Part shown: positions 28,108 to 37,425 of the stretch, piece by piece | Position numbering within the stretch: the stretch's first letter is position 1 | Layout of the letters: every line of letters starts with the position of its first letter | Assembly (NCBI GenBank): GCA_963842335.1 | Contig: CAWJGF010000028.1 | Location: 62,001 to 126,000 of the forward strand | Length of the DNA stretch: 64,000 nt | Direction: 5' to 3' | From: PALSA-600 sp963842335 | GTDB taxonomy: Bacteria; Actinomycetota; Thermoleophilia; Gaiellales; Gaiellaceae | Translations under genes and position numbers: made by a program | The notes under the pieces: generated by a model | What the model was told of the DNA's origin: nothing | The model's input: only the letters and a program-made list of their open reading frames with translations | Database searches by the model: none

Positions 28108-28641
28108 TCACCGCGGGTCGTCGGGCAGAAGCGACCACACGATCGCGTCCGACCGCTCGTCGTGCAGCCAGATCGACTTCCGTTCGAGGCCCTCACGCCG
28201 AAAGCCGGCGCGCTCGGCCAGCCGCTGCGACGGCTCATTGCCCGGATGCGTGCGCAGTTCCAGCCGCCCCACTCCACCGTCGAACAACCAGCCGCAAAGG
28301 AGTCGCACCGCTCGCGTCATCACGCCCCGGCCACGCCCCTCCGGCCCGGCGAGGTAGGCGATCTCGTAGTTATCCCGTTGCCGCCTGGTGGCGATCACGG
28401 CGCCGAGCGCCACGTCGCGGCCCGACTCGGTGACGGTGTAGTCGATGCGATCGCCCGACGCGCGTCCGGTGCGTGTGACCCGCAGCAGCGAGTCGAAGTC
28501 GCGGTCGCGGGGCTCCGCCGGCATGTTGAGCCAGGCGGAGACGAGCGGGTCGCGCATCGTCGACAAGACGACGGCGCGGTCGTCCTCGCGCAATTCGCGG
28601 AGGACGACCACGCCGTCTGAGAGCGTCGCCGGCGGCTTCAC
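28108..28641 (-). CDS. GNAT-family N-acetyltransferase (RimJ/RimL-like)
   Basis: A 177-residue protein starting at GTG. The fold begins VVLRELREDDRAVV. The acetyl-CoA loop is GRGRGVMTRAVRLL near residue 105, followed by RLELRTHPGNEPSQRLAERA, typical of the RimJ/RimL type. The acceptor is unknown. It begins 14 bp after the pnp stop and is probably read with pnp. Confidence 0.85.
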   Translation of the reverse strand: MKPPATLSDGVVVLRELREDDRAVVLSTMRDPLVSAWLNMPAEPRDRDFDSLLRVTRTGRASGDRIDYTVTESGRDVALGAVIATRRQRDNYEIAYLAGPEGRGRGVMTRAVRLLCGWLFDGGVGRLELRTHPGNEPSQRLAERAGFRREGLERKSIWLHDERSDAIVWSLLPDDPR

Positions 28642-28655
28642 ACCGCCGAACCTAT

Positions 28656-31151
28656 CTACTCCGAGCGCGACCCTTCGCGCTCGCGACGGGGGCCGCCACG
28701 GCCACCGCCGCGCGGACCGTCACGACGCGGCCCGCGGTCCTCGCGAGGCTCCCGCGGCGGGGCGTCCTTCGCCCGCTCGACGAGTTCCTCGGGAGAGACC
28801 ATCGTGTCGCCCTCGTGCTTCTGCACGAGCTTGAGGCCGATCCGGCCGCGCGCCTTGTCCACTTCCTGGACGATCACGTCGAGGATGTCGCCGCGTGCGA
28901 TGACGTCCTCGATGTGGTTGACGCGACCCGGGCCTACGTTCGAGACGTGGAGCAGCCCGTCGGTGCCCTTCTTCAGCTCGACGAACGCGCCGAAGTCGGT
29001 CGTCTTGACAACCCGGCCCGTGTAGGTGTCGCCGACCTCGGGCTCCTTGGTGAGCGCTGCGATCGCTGCGATCGCCGCGTCACCCTTCGTGCCTTCGGTG
29101 GCGTAGACGAGGATCGTGCCGTCCTCCTCGATGTCGATCTGAACCTCGTACTCCGACTCGAGCGAGCGAATCGTCTCGCCGCCCTTACCGATCACCATGC
29201 CGATGAACTCAGGGTTGATCTGGATCGACGAGATCCGCGGGGCATGCTCGGCAAGCGCAGTGCGCGGCTCCGCGATCGCCTCGTGCATCTTCCCGAGGAT
29301 GGCGATACGGGCGTCCTTCGCCTGCGAGAGCGCCTCCTCCATGATCTGCCGGCTGACGCCGGTGATCTTGATGTCCATCTGGAGGGCAGTGATGCCGTCC
29401 TTCGTGCCGGCGACCTTGAAGTCCATGTCACCGAGGTGATCCTCGGCACCCTGGATGTCCGTGAGGATGACGTAGTCGTCGCCCTCCTTGACGAGGCCCA
29501 TCGCGATGCCGGATACCGGCGCCGTGATCGGAACGCCCGCGTCCATCAGTGCGAGCGTCGAGCCGCAGACCGAGCCCATCGACGACGAGCCGTTCGACTC
29601 GAGCGTCTCGGAGACGAGGCGGATCGTGTACGGGAAGTCCTCGGCCGGCGGGATGACCGCCTCGAGGGCCCGCTGCGCGAGTGCGCCGTGACCGATGTCG
29701 CGCCGCTTCGGAGAGCCCATCCGGCCCGTCTCCCCGACGGAGTACGGCGGGAAGTTGTAGTGGTGCATGTAGCGACGATCCCGCTCGAGCGAGAGGTCGT
29801 CGATGCGCTGGCCTTCCTTGGCGGTGCCGAGGGTGAGCAGCGTCAGGATCTGCGTCTGGCCACGCGTGAAGAGGCCCGACCCGTGGGTGCGGGGCAGCAC
29901 GCCGACCTGGATCTCGATCGGGCGGATCTGCGCCGCAGACCGGCCGTCTGGACGACGCTTGTCGACCGCGATCTTCTGCCGCACGAGGCTCTTGTAGATC
30001 GCCTCGCAAGCCTTCTTGATGTAGCTCTTCGTCAGCGAGTCCTTCTCGCCCGAGTCCCCATCGCCGACCGGGAACGACAGGCTCGTCGTCTCGACGATCC
30101 GCGTGAAGAGCAGGTTCCGCTTCGCGGACTTCAGGTCCTTCGAGTCCTGCTCGGCCTCGGTGAGACCGCGCAGATCGTTCTCGAACTGCTCGCGAACCGG
30201 AACCTCGACAGCGACGGAGCGCTGCTTCTCGAGGATCTGGGCAAGCGACATCCGCGTCTGGAGCTCCTTGAAGACCTGCTCGTGCGTGGAGTCCATCGAG
30301 AGCGTTCCGGCTTCCTTCTCGACGATCTCCTCCACGATGCCGGCCGCGTCACGCAGGCCGACTTCCTGGATCCGGGTCCAGATCTGATGGCCGAATTCGG
30401 CCTCGAGCCGTTCCGTCGTCGACGGGTCGAGCCACTTAGCCTTGCCCGCCTTCGCGCGGAGGTCTTCCTGCGCCTGGCAGATCTTCACGATCTCGCGGTG
30501 TGCGATCTCGAGCGCCTCGAGGAGCTTGGCCTCGGGCACCTGCTTCGCACCGGCCTCGACCATCGTCAGCCCGTCCTTCGTGCCGACGACGATCAGGTCG
30601 AGCTCGGACTCGGCGGTCTCGACGAGCGTCGGGTTGACGACCAGCTCGCCCTCGATGATCCCCATCCGCACGGCGCCGATGGGGCCGAGAAACGGAAGCG
30701 GGGAGACGACCAGCGCCGCGGAGACGGCGTTGATGCAGAGAATGTCGTGCGCGGTGACCATGTCGGCCGAGAAGACGGTGGCGACGCACTGCGTCTCGTT
30801 GCGATAGCCCTTCGGCCAGAGCGGCCGGACAGGGCGATCGGTCATGCGGGCGGTGAGGATTGCCCGCTCCGTGGGGCGCCCTTCCCGCTTGAAGAATCCA
30901 CCGGGAATCTTCCCGGCTGCGTACATGCGCTCTTCGACGTCCACGGTCAGAGGGAAGAAGTCCGCGCCTTCACGCGCTTCGGTCCGACCCTGCGCCGTGC
31001 CCATCACGACGGTGTCGCCACTGCGGACGACGACTGCGCCGTCCGCCTGCTTGGCGAGCTTGCCCGTCTCGAACGAGATTTCCTTGCCGCCGATTTCGAC
31101 GGAAACGGAAACCGGCACCCCGGCGGGGTGCTCAGCCTCAACGATGCTCAT
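28656..31151 (-). CDS. pnp: Polyribonucleotide nucleotidyltransferase (PNPase)
   Basis: An 831-residue 3'-5' phosphorolytic exoribonuclease. Two RNase PH domains are joined by a helical linker; the second has RTHGSGLFTRGQTQ and SNGSSSMGSVCGSTLALMDA. A KH domain (IGKGGETIRSLE) and an S1 domain (VGDTYTGRVVKTTDFGAFVE) follow, with a basic Arg/Gly-rich tail of about 45 residues. The length is above the usual 710-770 because of the tail and an extended linker. It follows rpsO across a long hairpin. Confidence 0.97.
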   Translation of the reverse strand: MSIVEAEHPAGVPVSVSVEIGGKEISFETGKLAKQADGAVVVRSGDTVVMGTAQGRTEAREGADFFPLTVDVEERMYAAGKIPGGFFKREGRPTERAILTARMTDRPVRPLWPKGYRNETQCVATVFSADMVTAHDILCINAVSAALVVSPLPFLGPIGAVRMGIIEGELVVNPTLVETAESELDLIVVGTKDGLTMVEAGAKQVPEAKLLEALEIAHREIVKICQAQEDLRAKAGKAKWLDPSTTERLEAEFGHQIWTRIQEVGLRDAAGIVEEIVEKEAGTLSMDSTHEQVFKELQTRMSLAQILEKQRSVAVEVPVREQFENDLRGLTEAEQDSKDLKSAKRNLLFTRIVETTSLSFPVGDGDSGEKDSLTKSYIKKACEAIYKSLVRQKIAVDKRRPDGRSAAQIRPIEIQVGVLPRTHGSGLFTRGQTQILTLLTLGTAKEGQRIDDLSLERDRRYMHHYNFPPYSVGETGRMGSPKRRDIGHGALAQRALEAVIPPAEDFPYTIRLVSETLESNGSSSMGSVCGSTLALMDAGVPITAPVSGIAMGLVKEGDDYVILTDIQGAEDHLGDMDFKVAGTKDGITALQMDIKITGVSRQIMEEALSQAKDARIAILGKMHEAIAEPRTALAEHAPRISSIQINPEFIGMVIGKGGETIRSLESEYEVQIDIEEDGTILVYATEGTKGDAAIAAIAALTKEPEVGDTYTGRVVKTTDFGAFVELKKGTDGLLHVSNVGPGRVNHIEDVIARGDILDVIVQEVDKARGRIGLKLVQKHEGDTMVSPEELVERAKDAPPREPREDRGPRRDGPRGGGRGGPRREREGSRSE

Positions 31152-31198
31152 CTATTTCCTTCCTCCACTGTGCATTGCCTTTTCAGGCATAGGTTGAA

Positions 31199-31251
31199 GG
31201 GTGGAAGTTTGGGTCAGCGCCCCGCATGGGCCGCTCGCCCAAACTCCACCC
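31199..31251 (-). promoter_or_regulatory. Long rpsO-pnp intergenic hairpin (possible RNase processing site or terminator-like element)
   Basis: The arms 31199-31213 and 31238-31251 are complementary over 14 bp with one bulged base, and the interior also folds (AGCG/CGCT with flanking GC pairs), giving a stem-loop of about 53 nt. It lies 25 bp after the rpsO stop and about 48 bp before pnp. In E. coli the rpsO-pnp spacer holds an RNase III hairpin used for PNPase autocontrol. A similar role here is inference. No U-tract follows on the minus strand, so it is not a classic terminator. Confidence 0.75.
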
Positions 31252-31276
31252 TCCGTGACTGCTAGCGCCCGAGGCT

Positions 31277-31546
31277 CTATCGCCTCAGCCCTAGCTCCTT
31301 GATGAGGGCGCGATAGCCCTCGAGATCCTTCCGCTGCAGGTAGTTCAGGAACCTACGGCGACGGCCGACCAGCTTGAGCAGGCCGCGACGCGAGTAGTGG
31401 TCGTGCTTGTGCGTGCGCAGGTGCTCGGTCAGCTCGCTGATCCGCTGGGTCAGCATGGCGATCTGGACCTCGGGCGAGCCCGTGTCCGTCTCGTGCTTGC
31501 CGAACTTGCCGACGTGCTCCAGCTTCTCTTCCTTGGTGAGGGGCAT
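31277..31546 (-). CDS. rpsO: 30S ribosomal protein S15
   Basis: The 89-residue S15 protein at full length. It begins MPLTKEEKLEHVGKFGKHET and contains DTGSPEVQIAMLTQRI and the 16S-rRNA-binding segment DHYSRRGLLKLVGRRRRFLNYL. It assembles early on the platform of the 30S subunit. It stands alone upstream of pnp; the usual upstream neighbour ribF is separated by a plus-strand pair of genes. Confidence 0.98.
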   Translation of the reverse strand: MPLTKEEKLEHVGKFGKHETDTGSPEVQIAMLTQRISELTEHLRTHKHDHYSRRGLLKLVGRRRRFLNYLQRKDLEGYRALIKELGLRR

Positions 31547-31663
31547 GCTTTCTCCTCGTCGTTAGGTGTCACCCGAGGGCACGTTCGCCCTATCTGGTCT
31601 CAGCACACCGCGAAGGAAGACGCGCGCGGCCGAGGCCGGGTCGGTCAGTAGGGTAGCGGATCC

Positions 31664-32815
31664 GTGCTGGATTCGAGGTTCTCCCAGGCCTGCGAGGCGG
31701 CCGCGATCGAGTGGGATGTGCCGGCGCTCGCGATCGGGACGTCCGTCGGCGGCGAGATCGAGACGTTCGCGGCGGGTTGCGAGGTCGAGACGGTGTTCCG
31801 GGTCGCGTCGATCACCAAGCCGTTCACGGCGATGCTCGCGCTGGAGCTCCTCGATCCCCAGGCCAAGACGGGCGTGTGGCCAGGCGACGTCCGGGTGCGG
31901 CACCTCCTCTCGCACACGAGCGGCTACGACTGTGAGCTGCCGGACGGCGATCAAACCCGGTTCGGATCCGGTGACGATGCGCTGGCGGCGCAGATCGCCG
32001 AGCTGGCAGCGGTGCGTCGCTGGGTCGGGGTCGAGCAGTGCTGGTCGTATGCGAACACCGGCTACTGGCTCGCCGGCTGGCTCGCGGCAGAGCAGGCCGG
32101 GACGACCTTCGAGGAGGCTCTCGGCCGCCATGTGCTCGTTCCCGCCGGGCTCGAGGCGACGTCGTTCGGCGAGCCCGAGCTTGCCGGGACGGGCGAAGGA
32201 GCACTCGCGGGGGCCTATCCGCGGGCCCGCCGGCCGTCGGGCGGTCTCGTCTCCAACGTGCCGGACCTGCTGCGGTTCGGCCGGTGGCACCTCGCCCAGC
32301 CCTGGGCTGCCCAGATGAGGATCGTCAACGGCCAGCCGGCCGCCGGTGTGTACGGGCTCGGCATGTCGGGCGAACGGGTGAACGGCGTTGAGGTCTGGGG
32401 TCACGGCGGTTCGTACGGCGGCTTCCAGAGCTCGCTCCTCGTGGTGCCCGACCGCGGCGCGGTCTTCGCCGCTCTCACGAATGCGAGTCTCGGCGGCAAG
32501 GCGCTGAGGCAGCTCGAAGACGAATTCTTCGAACGGCTCCTCGGCGCACGCAGACGTGTTGCCGAGCCCGTCGAGTTGCCGCTCGGCATCCGCGACGGGT
32601 TCACCGGCTCCTTTGCGAACAGTGACGGCTGGTGGGAGGTGGCGCTCAGCGACGATGGGCTCGTCGTCACGATCGACGAGATCGAGCTCCCGGCGCACCC
32701 GATCGGCGAGCAAACGTTCGAGATCACGAGCGGCGACCACGTTGGCGAGCGCTTTGACTTCCCGCTTGAGGGGTTTGGCCGCTTCAGCAGCCGGCTCGCC
32801 GAGCGGGTCGCGTAG
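31664..32815 (+). CDS. Serine beta-lactamase-like hydrolase/peptidase (class C fold)
   Basis: A 383-residue protein starting at GTG. Catalytic motifs are SITK (Ser49), YAN (Tyr129) and HGG (His247), which fits the beta-lactamase/D-aminopeptidase/esterase EstB family. There is no signal peptide, so it is probably cytosolic and not an antibiotic-resistance enzyme. A C-terminal beta domain (about residues 305-383) resembles the lipocalin-like extension of D-aminopeptidases. It is followed after 15 bp by a gamma-glutamyltransferase gene. Confidence 0.85.
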   Translation: MLDSRFSQACEAAAIEWDVPALAIGTSVGGEIETFAAGCEVETVFRVASITKPFTAMLALELLDPQAKTGVWPGDVRVRHLLSHTSGYDCELPDGDQTRFGSGDDALAAQIAELAAVRRWVGVEQCWSYANTGYWLAGWLAAEQAGTTFEEALGRHVLVPAGLEATSFGEPELAGTGEGALAGAYPRARRPSGGLVSNVPDLLRFGRWHLAQPWAAQMRIVNGQPAAGVYGLGMSGERVNGVEVWGHGGSYGGFQSSLLVVPDRGAVFAALTNASLGGKALRQLEDEFFERLLGARRRVAEPVELPLGIRDGFTGSFANSDGWWEVALSDDGLVVTIDEIELPAHPIGEQTFEITSGDHVGERFDFPLEGFGRFSSRLAERVA

Positions 32816-32830
32816 CGGCACGTTCGGCTG

Positions 32831-34183
32831 ATGGGTGGAACGGTTGCAGCGGGTCACCCCGCCACAGCAAGCGCCGGTGCCGAGATCCTCGCCGAGGGTG
32901 GCAGCGCGATCGACGCCGCTGTTGCGGCGGGCCTCGTTTCGTGTGTTGCCGAGACGCTGATGACGGGGCTGCTCGGGGGCGGGCATGCGATCACGTTCGA
33001 CGCCGCGAGCGGCACGGTGCGCAACCTCGACTGTTTCGTGGCGGTGCCTTCCGGAGCCGGCGCGCCGATGCAGCATCTGTCCGTTCGCTTCGGCGAGGAG
33101 CTCGTCGACTACGCCGTCGGCGCGTCGTCGTGCGCCGTTCCCGGCGTCCCGGCCGGGCTCGACGCACTCTGGCGTGCCGGTGGCCGCCTTCCGTGGGAAC
33201 GGCTTGTCGAGCCGGCGCTCGAGCTCGCGCGTTCGGGTGTCGTCATGCCCGCGGCGCACATCGCGTGCCTCGAGATGCTGGCGCCGGTGATGACCATGCG
33301 GGAGGGTCAGACGATCTACGCCCCTTCGGGCCGACTGCTCCAGGTCGGCGAGACGATGCAGCAGCCGGGGCTCGACCGCGCGCTCGAGCTCGTGCGCGAC
33401 GAGGGAGCGCGGTCCGTCTACGACGGGACGATCGCGCGTGAGCTGCTCCGACTCGTCAGCGAGCGCGAGGGGTCGATCACCTCAGACGATCTCAGCTCGT
33501 ATGCGCCCGTCTGGTCGGAGCCGTCCCCGGTGGCGTTTGCAGGCCATCGGGTGCTGACGCGCGGCGGGCTCTCGGGCGTCCCGCAAACGCTTGGCCGCCT
33601 CGATCCTGCCGGTGGCGCCGATGCGTTACTCACCGCGCTCGACGAGCCGGTACTGATCGACGGGCACACGACGAACATCGTTGCTGTCGACTCGGAAGGG
33701 AACGCCTGCGTTCTGACGACGAGCCTCGGCCTCGGCTCGGGCGACTGGCTGCCCGGCCTCGACCTGCATCTGAACAGCATGCTCGGGGAGGTCGACCTGC
33801 TCCGGGCGCCGCTCCGGCCGGGCGACCGGATGGCGAGCATGATGGCGCCGACCCTTGCGTTCGACGGGGACGAACTTGCCCTCGCGATCGGTGCTGCCGG
33901 CGGGACGCGCCTGCGGACGGCGCTCGTCGGGGTGCTCACGGCGGTCCTCGACGCGGGAATCGAACCGCAGGCTGCGATCGAGCTGCCCCGGTTTCACCCC
34001 GCCGGTGTGGTCGTGAACGCCGAGCCGGGCGTCGACGCCGACTGGCTCAGCGACCTCGAGGCGCGAGGGAGGACGGTCCGACGCTGGCCTGCCCCGCACC
34101 ACTACTTCGGAGGCGTCAGCGCTGTCGGGCGGCAGGGCTCGGGCGCGGACCCGCGCCGGAGCGGCGCCGTGGCGTCCGGGTAG
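32831..34183 (+). CDS. Gamma-glutamyltransferase family protein (cytosolic form)
   Basis: A 450-residue Ntn-hydrolase. It begins with the family pattern GHPATASAGAEILAEGGSAID and LMTGLLGGGHA. The autocleavage/nucleophile Thr is probably Thr280 in DGHTTNIVAVDSEGN, just before LTTSLG. It lacks a signal peptide and is shorter than classical enzymes (about 530-580 residues). It may hydrolyse gamma-glutamyl amides or related acylated compounds. The last 68 bp overlap the convergent zinc-ribbon gene. Confidence 0.85.
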   Translation: MGGTVAAGHPATASAGAEILAEGGSAIDAAVAAGLVSCVAETLMTGLLGGGHAITFDAASGTVRNLDCFVAVPSGAGAPMQHLSVRFGEELVDYAVGASSCAVPGVPAGLDALWRAGGRLPWERLVEPALELARSGVVMPAAHIACLEMLAPVMTMREGQTIYAPSGRLLQVGETMQQPGLDRALELVRDEGARSVYDGTIARELLRLVSEREGSITSDDLSSYAPVWSEPSPVAFAGHRVLTRGGLSGVPQTLGRLDPAGGADALLTALDEPVLIDGHTTNIVAVDSEGNACVLTTSLGLGSGDWLPGLDLHLNSMLGEVDLLRAPLRPGDRMASMMAPTLAFDGDELALAIGAAGGTRLRTALVGVLTAVLDAGIEPQAAIELPRFHPAGVVVNAEPGVDADWLSDLEARGRTVRRWPAPHHYFGGVSAVGRQGSGADPRRSGAVASG

Positions 34184-34349
34184 TGGCGTCCGTGGTCGGA
34201 ACGACCGCTGAGATCCAGCCCACATAGCCGCAGCTCGGGCAGCCGGGGTTGCAGTAGGCGGTGCTGCCCTCCGACGGCTTGATGTAGTTCGTCCCGCACT
34301 CGAGACAGCAAACCCGCTCGACTTGCACCACGGTGTCGCCGGCGTCCAT
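34116..34349 (-). CDS. Small zinc-ribbon protein of unknown function
   Basis: A 77-residue protein with two Cys pairs, CCLECG near residue 14 and GCPSCG near residue 36, fitting a single zinc ribbon. The N-terminal half is ordered; the C-terminal 30 residues are Thr/Arg/Pro-rich and overlap the end of the gamma-glutamyltransferase gene on the other strand. No function can be given. It lies upstream of ribF on the same strand and may be separately transcribed. Confidence 0.6.
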   Translation of the reverse strand: MDAGDTVVQVERVCCLECGTNYIKPSEGSTAYCNPGCPSCGYVGWISAVVPTTDATTRTPRRRSGAGPRPSPAARQR

Positions 34350-34384
34350 GTCAGATAAGACTCCGGTGAAGGGCCGAACTTGCG

Positions 34385-35249
34385 TCAGCCGGGCCGACGC
34401 GCCGCCCGTGCCTGCTCGACGTCCGATGCGATCTGAGCGATGAGCGCCGCCTCGCTCTCGAACGCACGCTCGTCTCGCAGCCTTTCCCAGACCTCGACCA
34501 CGAGCCGGTCGCCGTAGAGATCTCCCTCCCAGTCGAGCAAGTACGTCTCGATTCGCCGCTCCGTCCCGCCGTAGTGCGGATTGACACCGATCGAGATCGC
34601 CGCGCGCAGCTCGCCGACCGCGCCCGCATAGATCCCGAACGGCGGCACGAGCAGATCGCCCTCGACCTGCAGGTTCGCGGTGGGGAAGCCGAGCGTCCCG
34701 CCGCGCTGATCGCCCCAGACGACAGTTCCGTCGAGCTCGAGCGGCCGGCCGAGCAGCCTGGCTGCTGCAGCCGGCTCGCCGGCGTGTGCGAGCTGCCGGA
34801 TGCGGCTCGACGAGATGCCCGGCACGAGCGGCACCTCACGCGCATCGATCCCGAGCGACCGGAGCAGCTCGAGGTTGCCGGCGCGCTGCCGCCCGAAGCG
34901 GAAACCGGCGCCTGCAACGACCACCTCGGCGCCGATCGCAACGAGATGCTCCTCCGCGAACGCGGCGGGAGCGAGCGCCGCCGTCTCGGGCGTGAAGTCG
35001 ACGACCAGGACGTCCTCTACCCCGCACTCGCCGAGCAGCTCGAGCCGTCGCTCGAGTGTCGCCAGGAGCTCCACGCGGTTTCCGAGCACCGTCCGCGGGT
35101 GCGGGTGGAACGTCACGACCGTCGGCGTCGGCCCCGCGGCGACCGCGGCCTGCACCACTGCTCGGTGGCCGAGATGAACGCCGTCGAAGGTACCGATCGC
35201 AACGGCGCGCGGCCGGCGCTCGAGCTCGTTCGGCGTCGCGCACGATCAT
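34385..35249 (-). CDS. ribF: Bifunctional riboflavin kinase/FAD synthetase, with an apparent frameshift near the start
   Basis: Makes FMN and FAD from riboflavin. The FAD synthetase half has IGTFDGVHLGH and TFHPHPRTVLG, then VPLVPGISSSRIRQL. The flavokinase half has GTLGFPTANL and RIETYLLDWEGDLYGD. An ATG at 35249 overlaps the truB stop (ATGA) and opens MIVRDA, but ELERRPRAVAIGTFDGVH lies one frame away; removing one base near 35229-35231 joins them into a normal 287-residue protein. Without that repair the only start in frame (35158) would delete the nucleotide-binding motif. Confidence 0.92.
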
Positions 35250-35995
35250 GCGGCGTCGCCACCTGCCGGCTCGTCGAGCGCGAGCACGGTCGCGCGGATC
35301 TGCGCCGGCACGCGTTCGATCGCCTCGCGAGGCAGCCGCTCGAACGCTGCCGCGACGGGGATCAGCTCGGCCGCAGCCGGATCTGCCGCCGCGTCGTCGA
35401 CGGAGAACGGACCGACTGCCGTGCGGCGCAGCGTCGTGCAGTGACCGCCGAGCGCCTCGGCAATCGCCCGCACGTAGGTCCCCGAGCTGACATGCAGCGC
35501 CAGGCGCGCCGAGCCGGCGCTGTACGCGATCAGCTCGAGCGCGTACACGTGCGAGCGACGCAACGGCATCTCCACCTCGACACCACGGCGGGCAAGCTTG
35601 TAGGCGCGCTCGCCGCCGATCTTCACCGCCGACGCTGCGGGGATCCGAAGCTCGATCTCGCCGCGCAGGCCCTCGAGACGCGCCTCCAGCTCCTCCTCCG
35701 ACGGCGGCTCGTGCCGGTCGACCACCTCACCTTCCGGATCGCCCGTGGACGTCGTCGAGGTGAGATCGACGTCCGTGAGATAGCGCTTGTCCAGCCCGAC
35801 GAAGCACGGCGCCACCCGGGTTGCCGCGCCGGACAAAAGCACGAGCAGACCCGTGGCGAACGGATCCAAGGTGCCGGCGTGACCGGTTCGCGCCAGGGTG
35901 CGGCGGCGGAGCGCCGCGACGAGCGCGAACGACGACGGCCCGGCCGGCTTGTCGAGGAGCACGATCCCGACGGGCCTAAGCGCTCTTGGCGGCAT
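35246..35995 (-). CDS. truB: tRNA pseudouridine(55) synthase TruB
   Basis: A 249-residue enzyme. It begins ALRPVGIVLLDKPAGPSS, with the catalytic Asp in RTGHAGTLDPFATGLL and later YVRAIAEALG. The start chosen (ATG at 35995) overlaps the end of nrnA by 20 nt; the longer in-frame extension is Arg/Ser-rich shadow sequence. It modifies U55 in the T loop of tRNAs. It has a short C-terminal domain. Confidence 0.95.
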   Translation of the reverse strand: MPPRALRPVGIVLLDKPAGPSSFALVAALRRRTLARTGHAGTLDPFATGLLVLLSGAATRVAPCFVGLDKRYLTDVDLTSTTSTGDPEGEVVDRHEPPSEEELEARLEGLRGEIELRIPAASAVKIGGERAYKLARRGVEVEMPLRRSHVYALELIAYSAGSARLALHVSSGTYVRAIAEALGGHCTTLRRTAVGPFSVDDAAADPAAAELIPVAAAFERLPREAIERVPAQIRATVLALDEPAGGDAA

Positions 35996-36986
35996 CTGCG
36001 TCGGCCTCGGCCGCCGTCGCAAGGACGAACTCACGCCGCAAGAACTCGATGATCTCCGCGATCGAGAGCTCCGACGAGAAGCCTGCGGCCTGCCGGTGGC
36101 CGCCGCCACCGGCCTTCGCGGCGATCGCCGAAACGTCGACCTCGTCGTGGCTCGAGCGCAGTGAGACCCGCCGCGACGGCCCTTCGCTCCTGGGAGGCTC
36201 GCGGATCAGCGCGACCATCTCGGAGTGCTCGACCGCGCGCAGCGAGTCGATGATCCCTTCTGAATACGGCTCTTCCGCGCCGACCGCCGGGAAGTCGTCC
36301 TTGAGGAGGTACGAGACCACGAGGCGGCCGCCCTCGAACGGCTGCGCGCGCTCGAGCGCGCGCGCGAGCAGCTTGAGCTTCGCGAACTGCACCGTCTCGT
36401 AGACGTACCGGAAGACGCCGTGCACGTCTGCCCCGGCCTCGACCAGTTCCGCAGCGAGGCGAAGCGCCTTCGGAGTCGTGTTCGTGTACTGAAACCGGCC
36501 CGTGTCGGTGACGAGGCCGACGTAGAGCGCCTCCGCGATCTCCGGGGTGAGCGGAACATCGAGCGTGCGCAGGATGTCGCGCACGATCTCGGCGGTCGAC
36601 GAGGCATCGTCGACGATCAGGTTGAGGTCACCGAACCGTGAGTTGTCGTGGTGGTGGTCGATGTCGATCACGAGCTTCGTGCGCTCGACGGGATCCAGAT
36701 CGGGACCGATGCGCCGCTCGTTCGCGCAATCGACGGCGAGCAGCACTCGCTCTCCCGCGTCGGTCGGCAGCACACGGGTAAGTCCCGCGAGGTCGAGGAA
36801 GCGGTACTCGCCGGGCGTGGGCGCAGTACCCGTCAAGTACATCGACGCATCCTTTCCGAGTGCGTGCAGCGCGAGTGTCACTGCCAGCATCGATCCCAGC
36901 GCATCACCGTCGGGGTTCTCGTGCGTCGTCACGAGGAACTTGTCGTGCTCCTGGATCGCAGCCGCGATCGCCTGCACGTCACTCAT
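35976..36986 (-). CDS. nrnA: DHH-family oligoribonuclease/pAp phosphatase NrnA
   Basis: A 336-residue phosphoesterase. Motifs are THENPDGDALGS, the DCAN motif (LAVDCANERRIGP), the DHH motif IDIDHHHDNSRFGD, GLVTDTGRFQYTNT and the C-terminal DHHA1 motif AGGGGHRQAAGF. It degrades nano-RNAs and recycles pAp. The ATG at 36986 overlaps the rbfA stop by 8 nt. The rbfA-nrnA-truB-ribF order is typical. Confidence 0.94.
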   Translation of the reverse strand: MSDVQAIAAAIQEHDKFLVTTHENPDGDALGSMLAVTLALHALGKDASMYLTGTAPTPGEYRFLDLAGLTRVLPTDAGERVLLAVDCANERRIGPDLDPVERTKLVIDIDHHHDNSRFGDLNLIVDDASSTAEIVRDILRTLDVPLTPEIAEALYVGLVTDTGRFQYTNTTPKALRLAAELVEAGADVHGVFRYVYETVQFAKLKLLARALERAQPFEGGRLVVSYLLKDDFPAVGAEEPYSEGIIDSLRAVEHSEMVALIREPPRSEGPSRRVSLRSSHDEVDVSAIAAKAGGGGHRQAAGFSSELSIAEIIEFLRREFVLATAAEADADAAKSA

Positions 36987-37383
36987 CGTCGGAGCTTTCC
37001 AGGTCGGGGACCTCCTCCGCATCGGACGAAACGGGCTCCGCTGGAAGACCCGCGGCAAGGTCGTCGATCAGCTTCGTCATCCGCACGCCTCGCTCGACGG
37101 ACTCATCGTAGGCAAAGGTCAGTCTCGGTGTCCGCCTGAGGCTCAACTGCTGTCCGATGCGTCCCTGGAGGACGCCGTGCGCCGACGTCAGCCCGGCCAT
37201 CGTCGCCTCGCGCTTGCGCTCACTGCCGAGGACCGACACGAAGACGATCGCGTCACCGAGATCGGGCGAGACGCGGACACCGGTGACGGTCACCATCCCG
37301 ATCCTGGGATCCTTCAGGCCCGCCACGCCTTCGGCGACGACGGCGCGGACCGACTCGTTGACGCGGCGCATGCGCTCGGACAT
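36979..37383 (-). CDS. rbfA: Ribosome-binding factor A
   Basis: A 134-residue KH-like 30S maturation factor. It has the N-terminal helix MSERMRRVNESVRAVV, then LKDPRIGMVTVTGVRVSPDL and LRRTPRLTFAYDES. The C-terminal tail is acidic. It acts on late 16S rRNA processing. Length is within the family range of about 115-140. Confidence 0.95.
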   Translation of the reverse strand: MSERMRRVNESVRAVVAEGVAGLKDPRIGMVTVTGVRVSPDLGDAIVFVSVLGSERKREATMAGLTSAHGVLQGRIGQQLSLRRTPRLTFAYDESVERGVRMTKLIDDLAAGLPAEPVSSDAEEVPDLESSDDE

Positions 37384-37425
37384 AGATGGCGAGCGTAGCG
37401 CCCCGAACGGTTGGATGGCTGCTCT

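Noticed and set aside
28815..31265. Very long plus-strand open frame over pnp
   Set aside because: Antisense of PNPase, which has clear domains. The plus-strand translation is low-complexity and has no recognisable motif.
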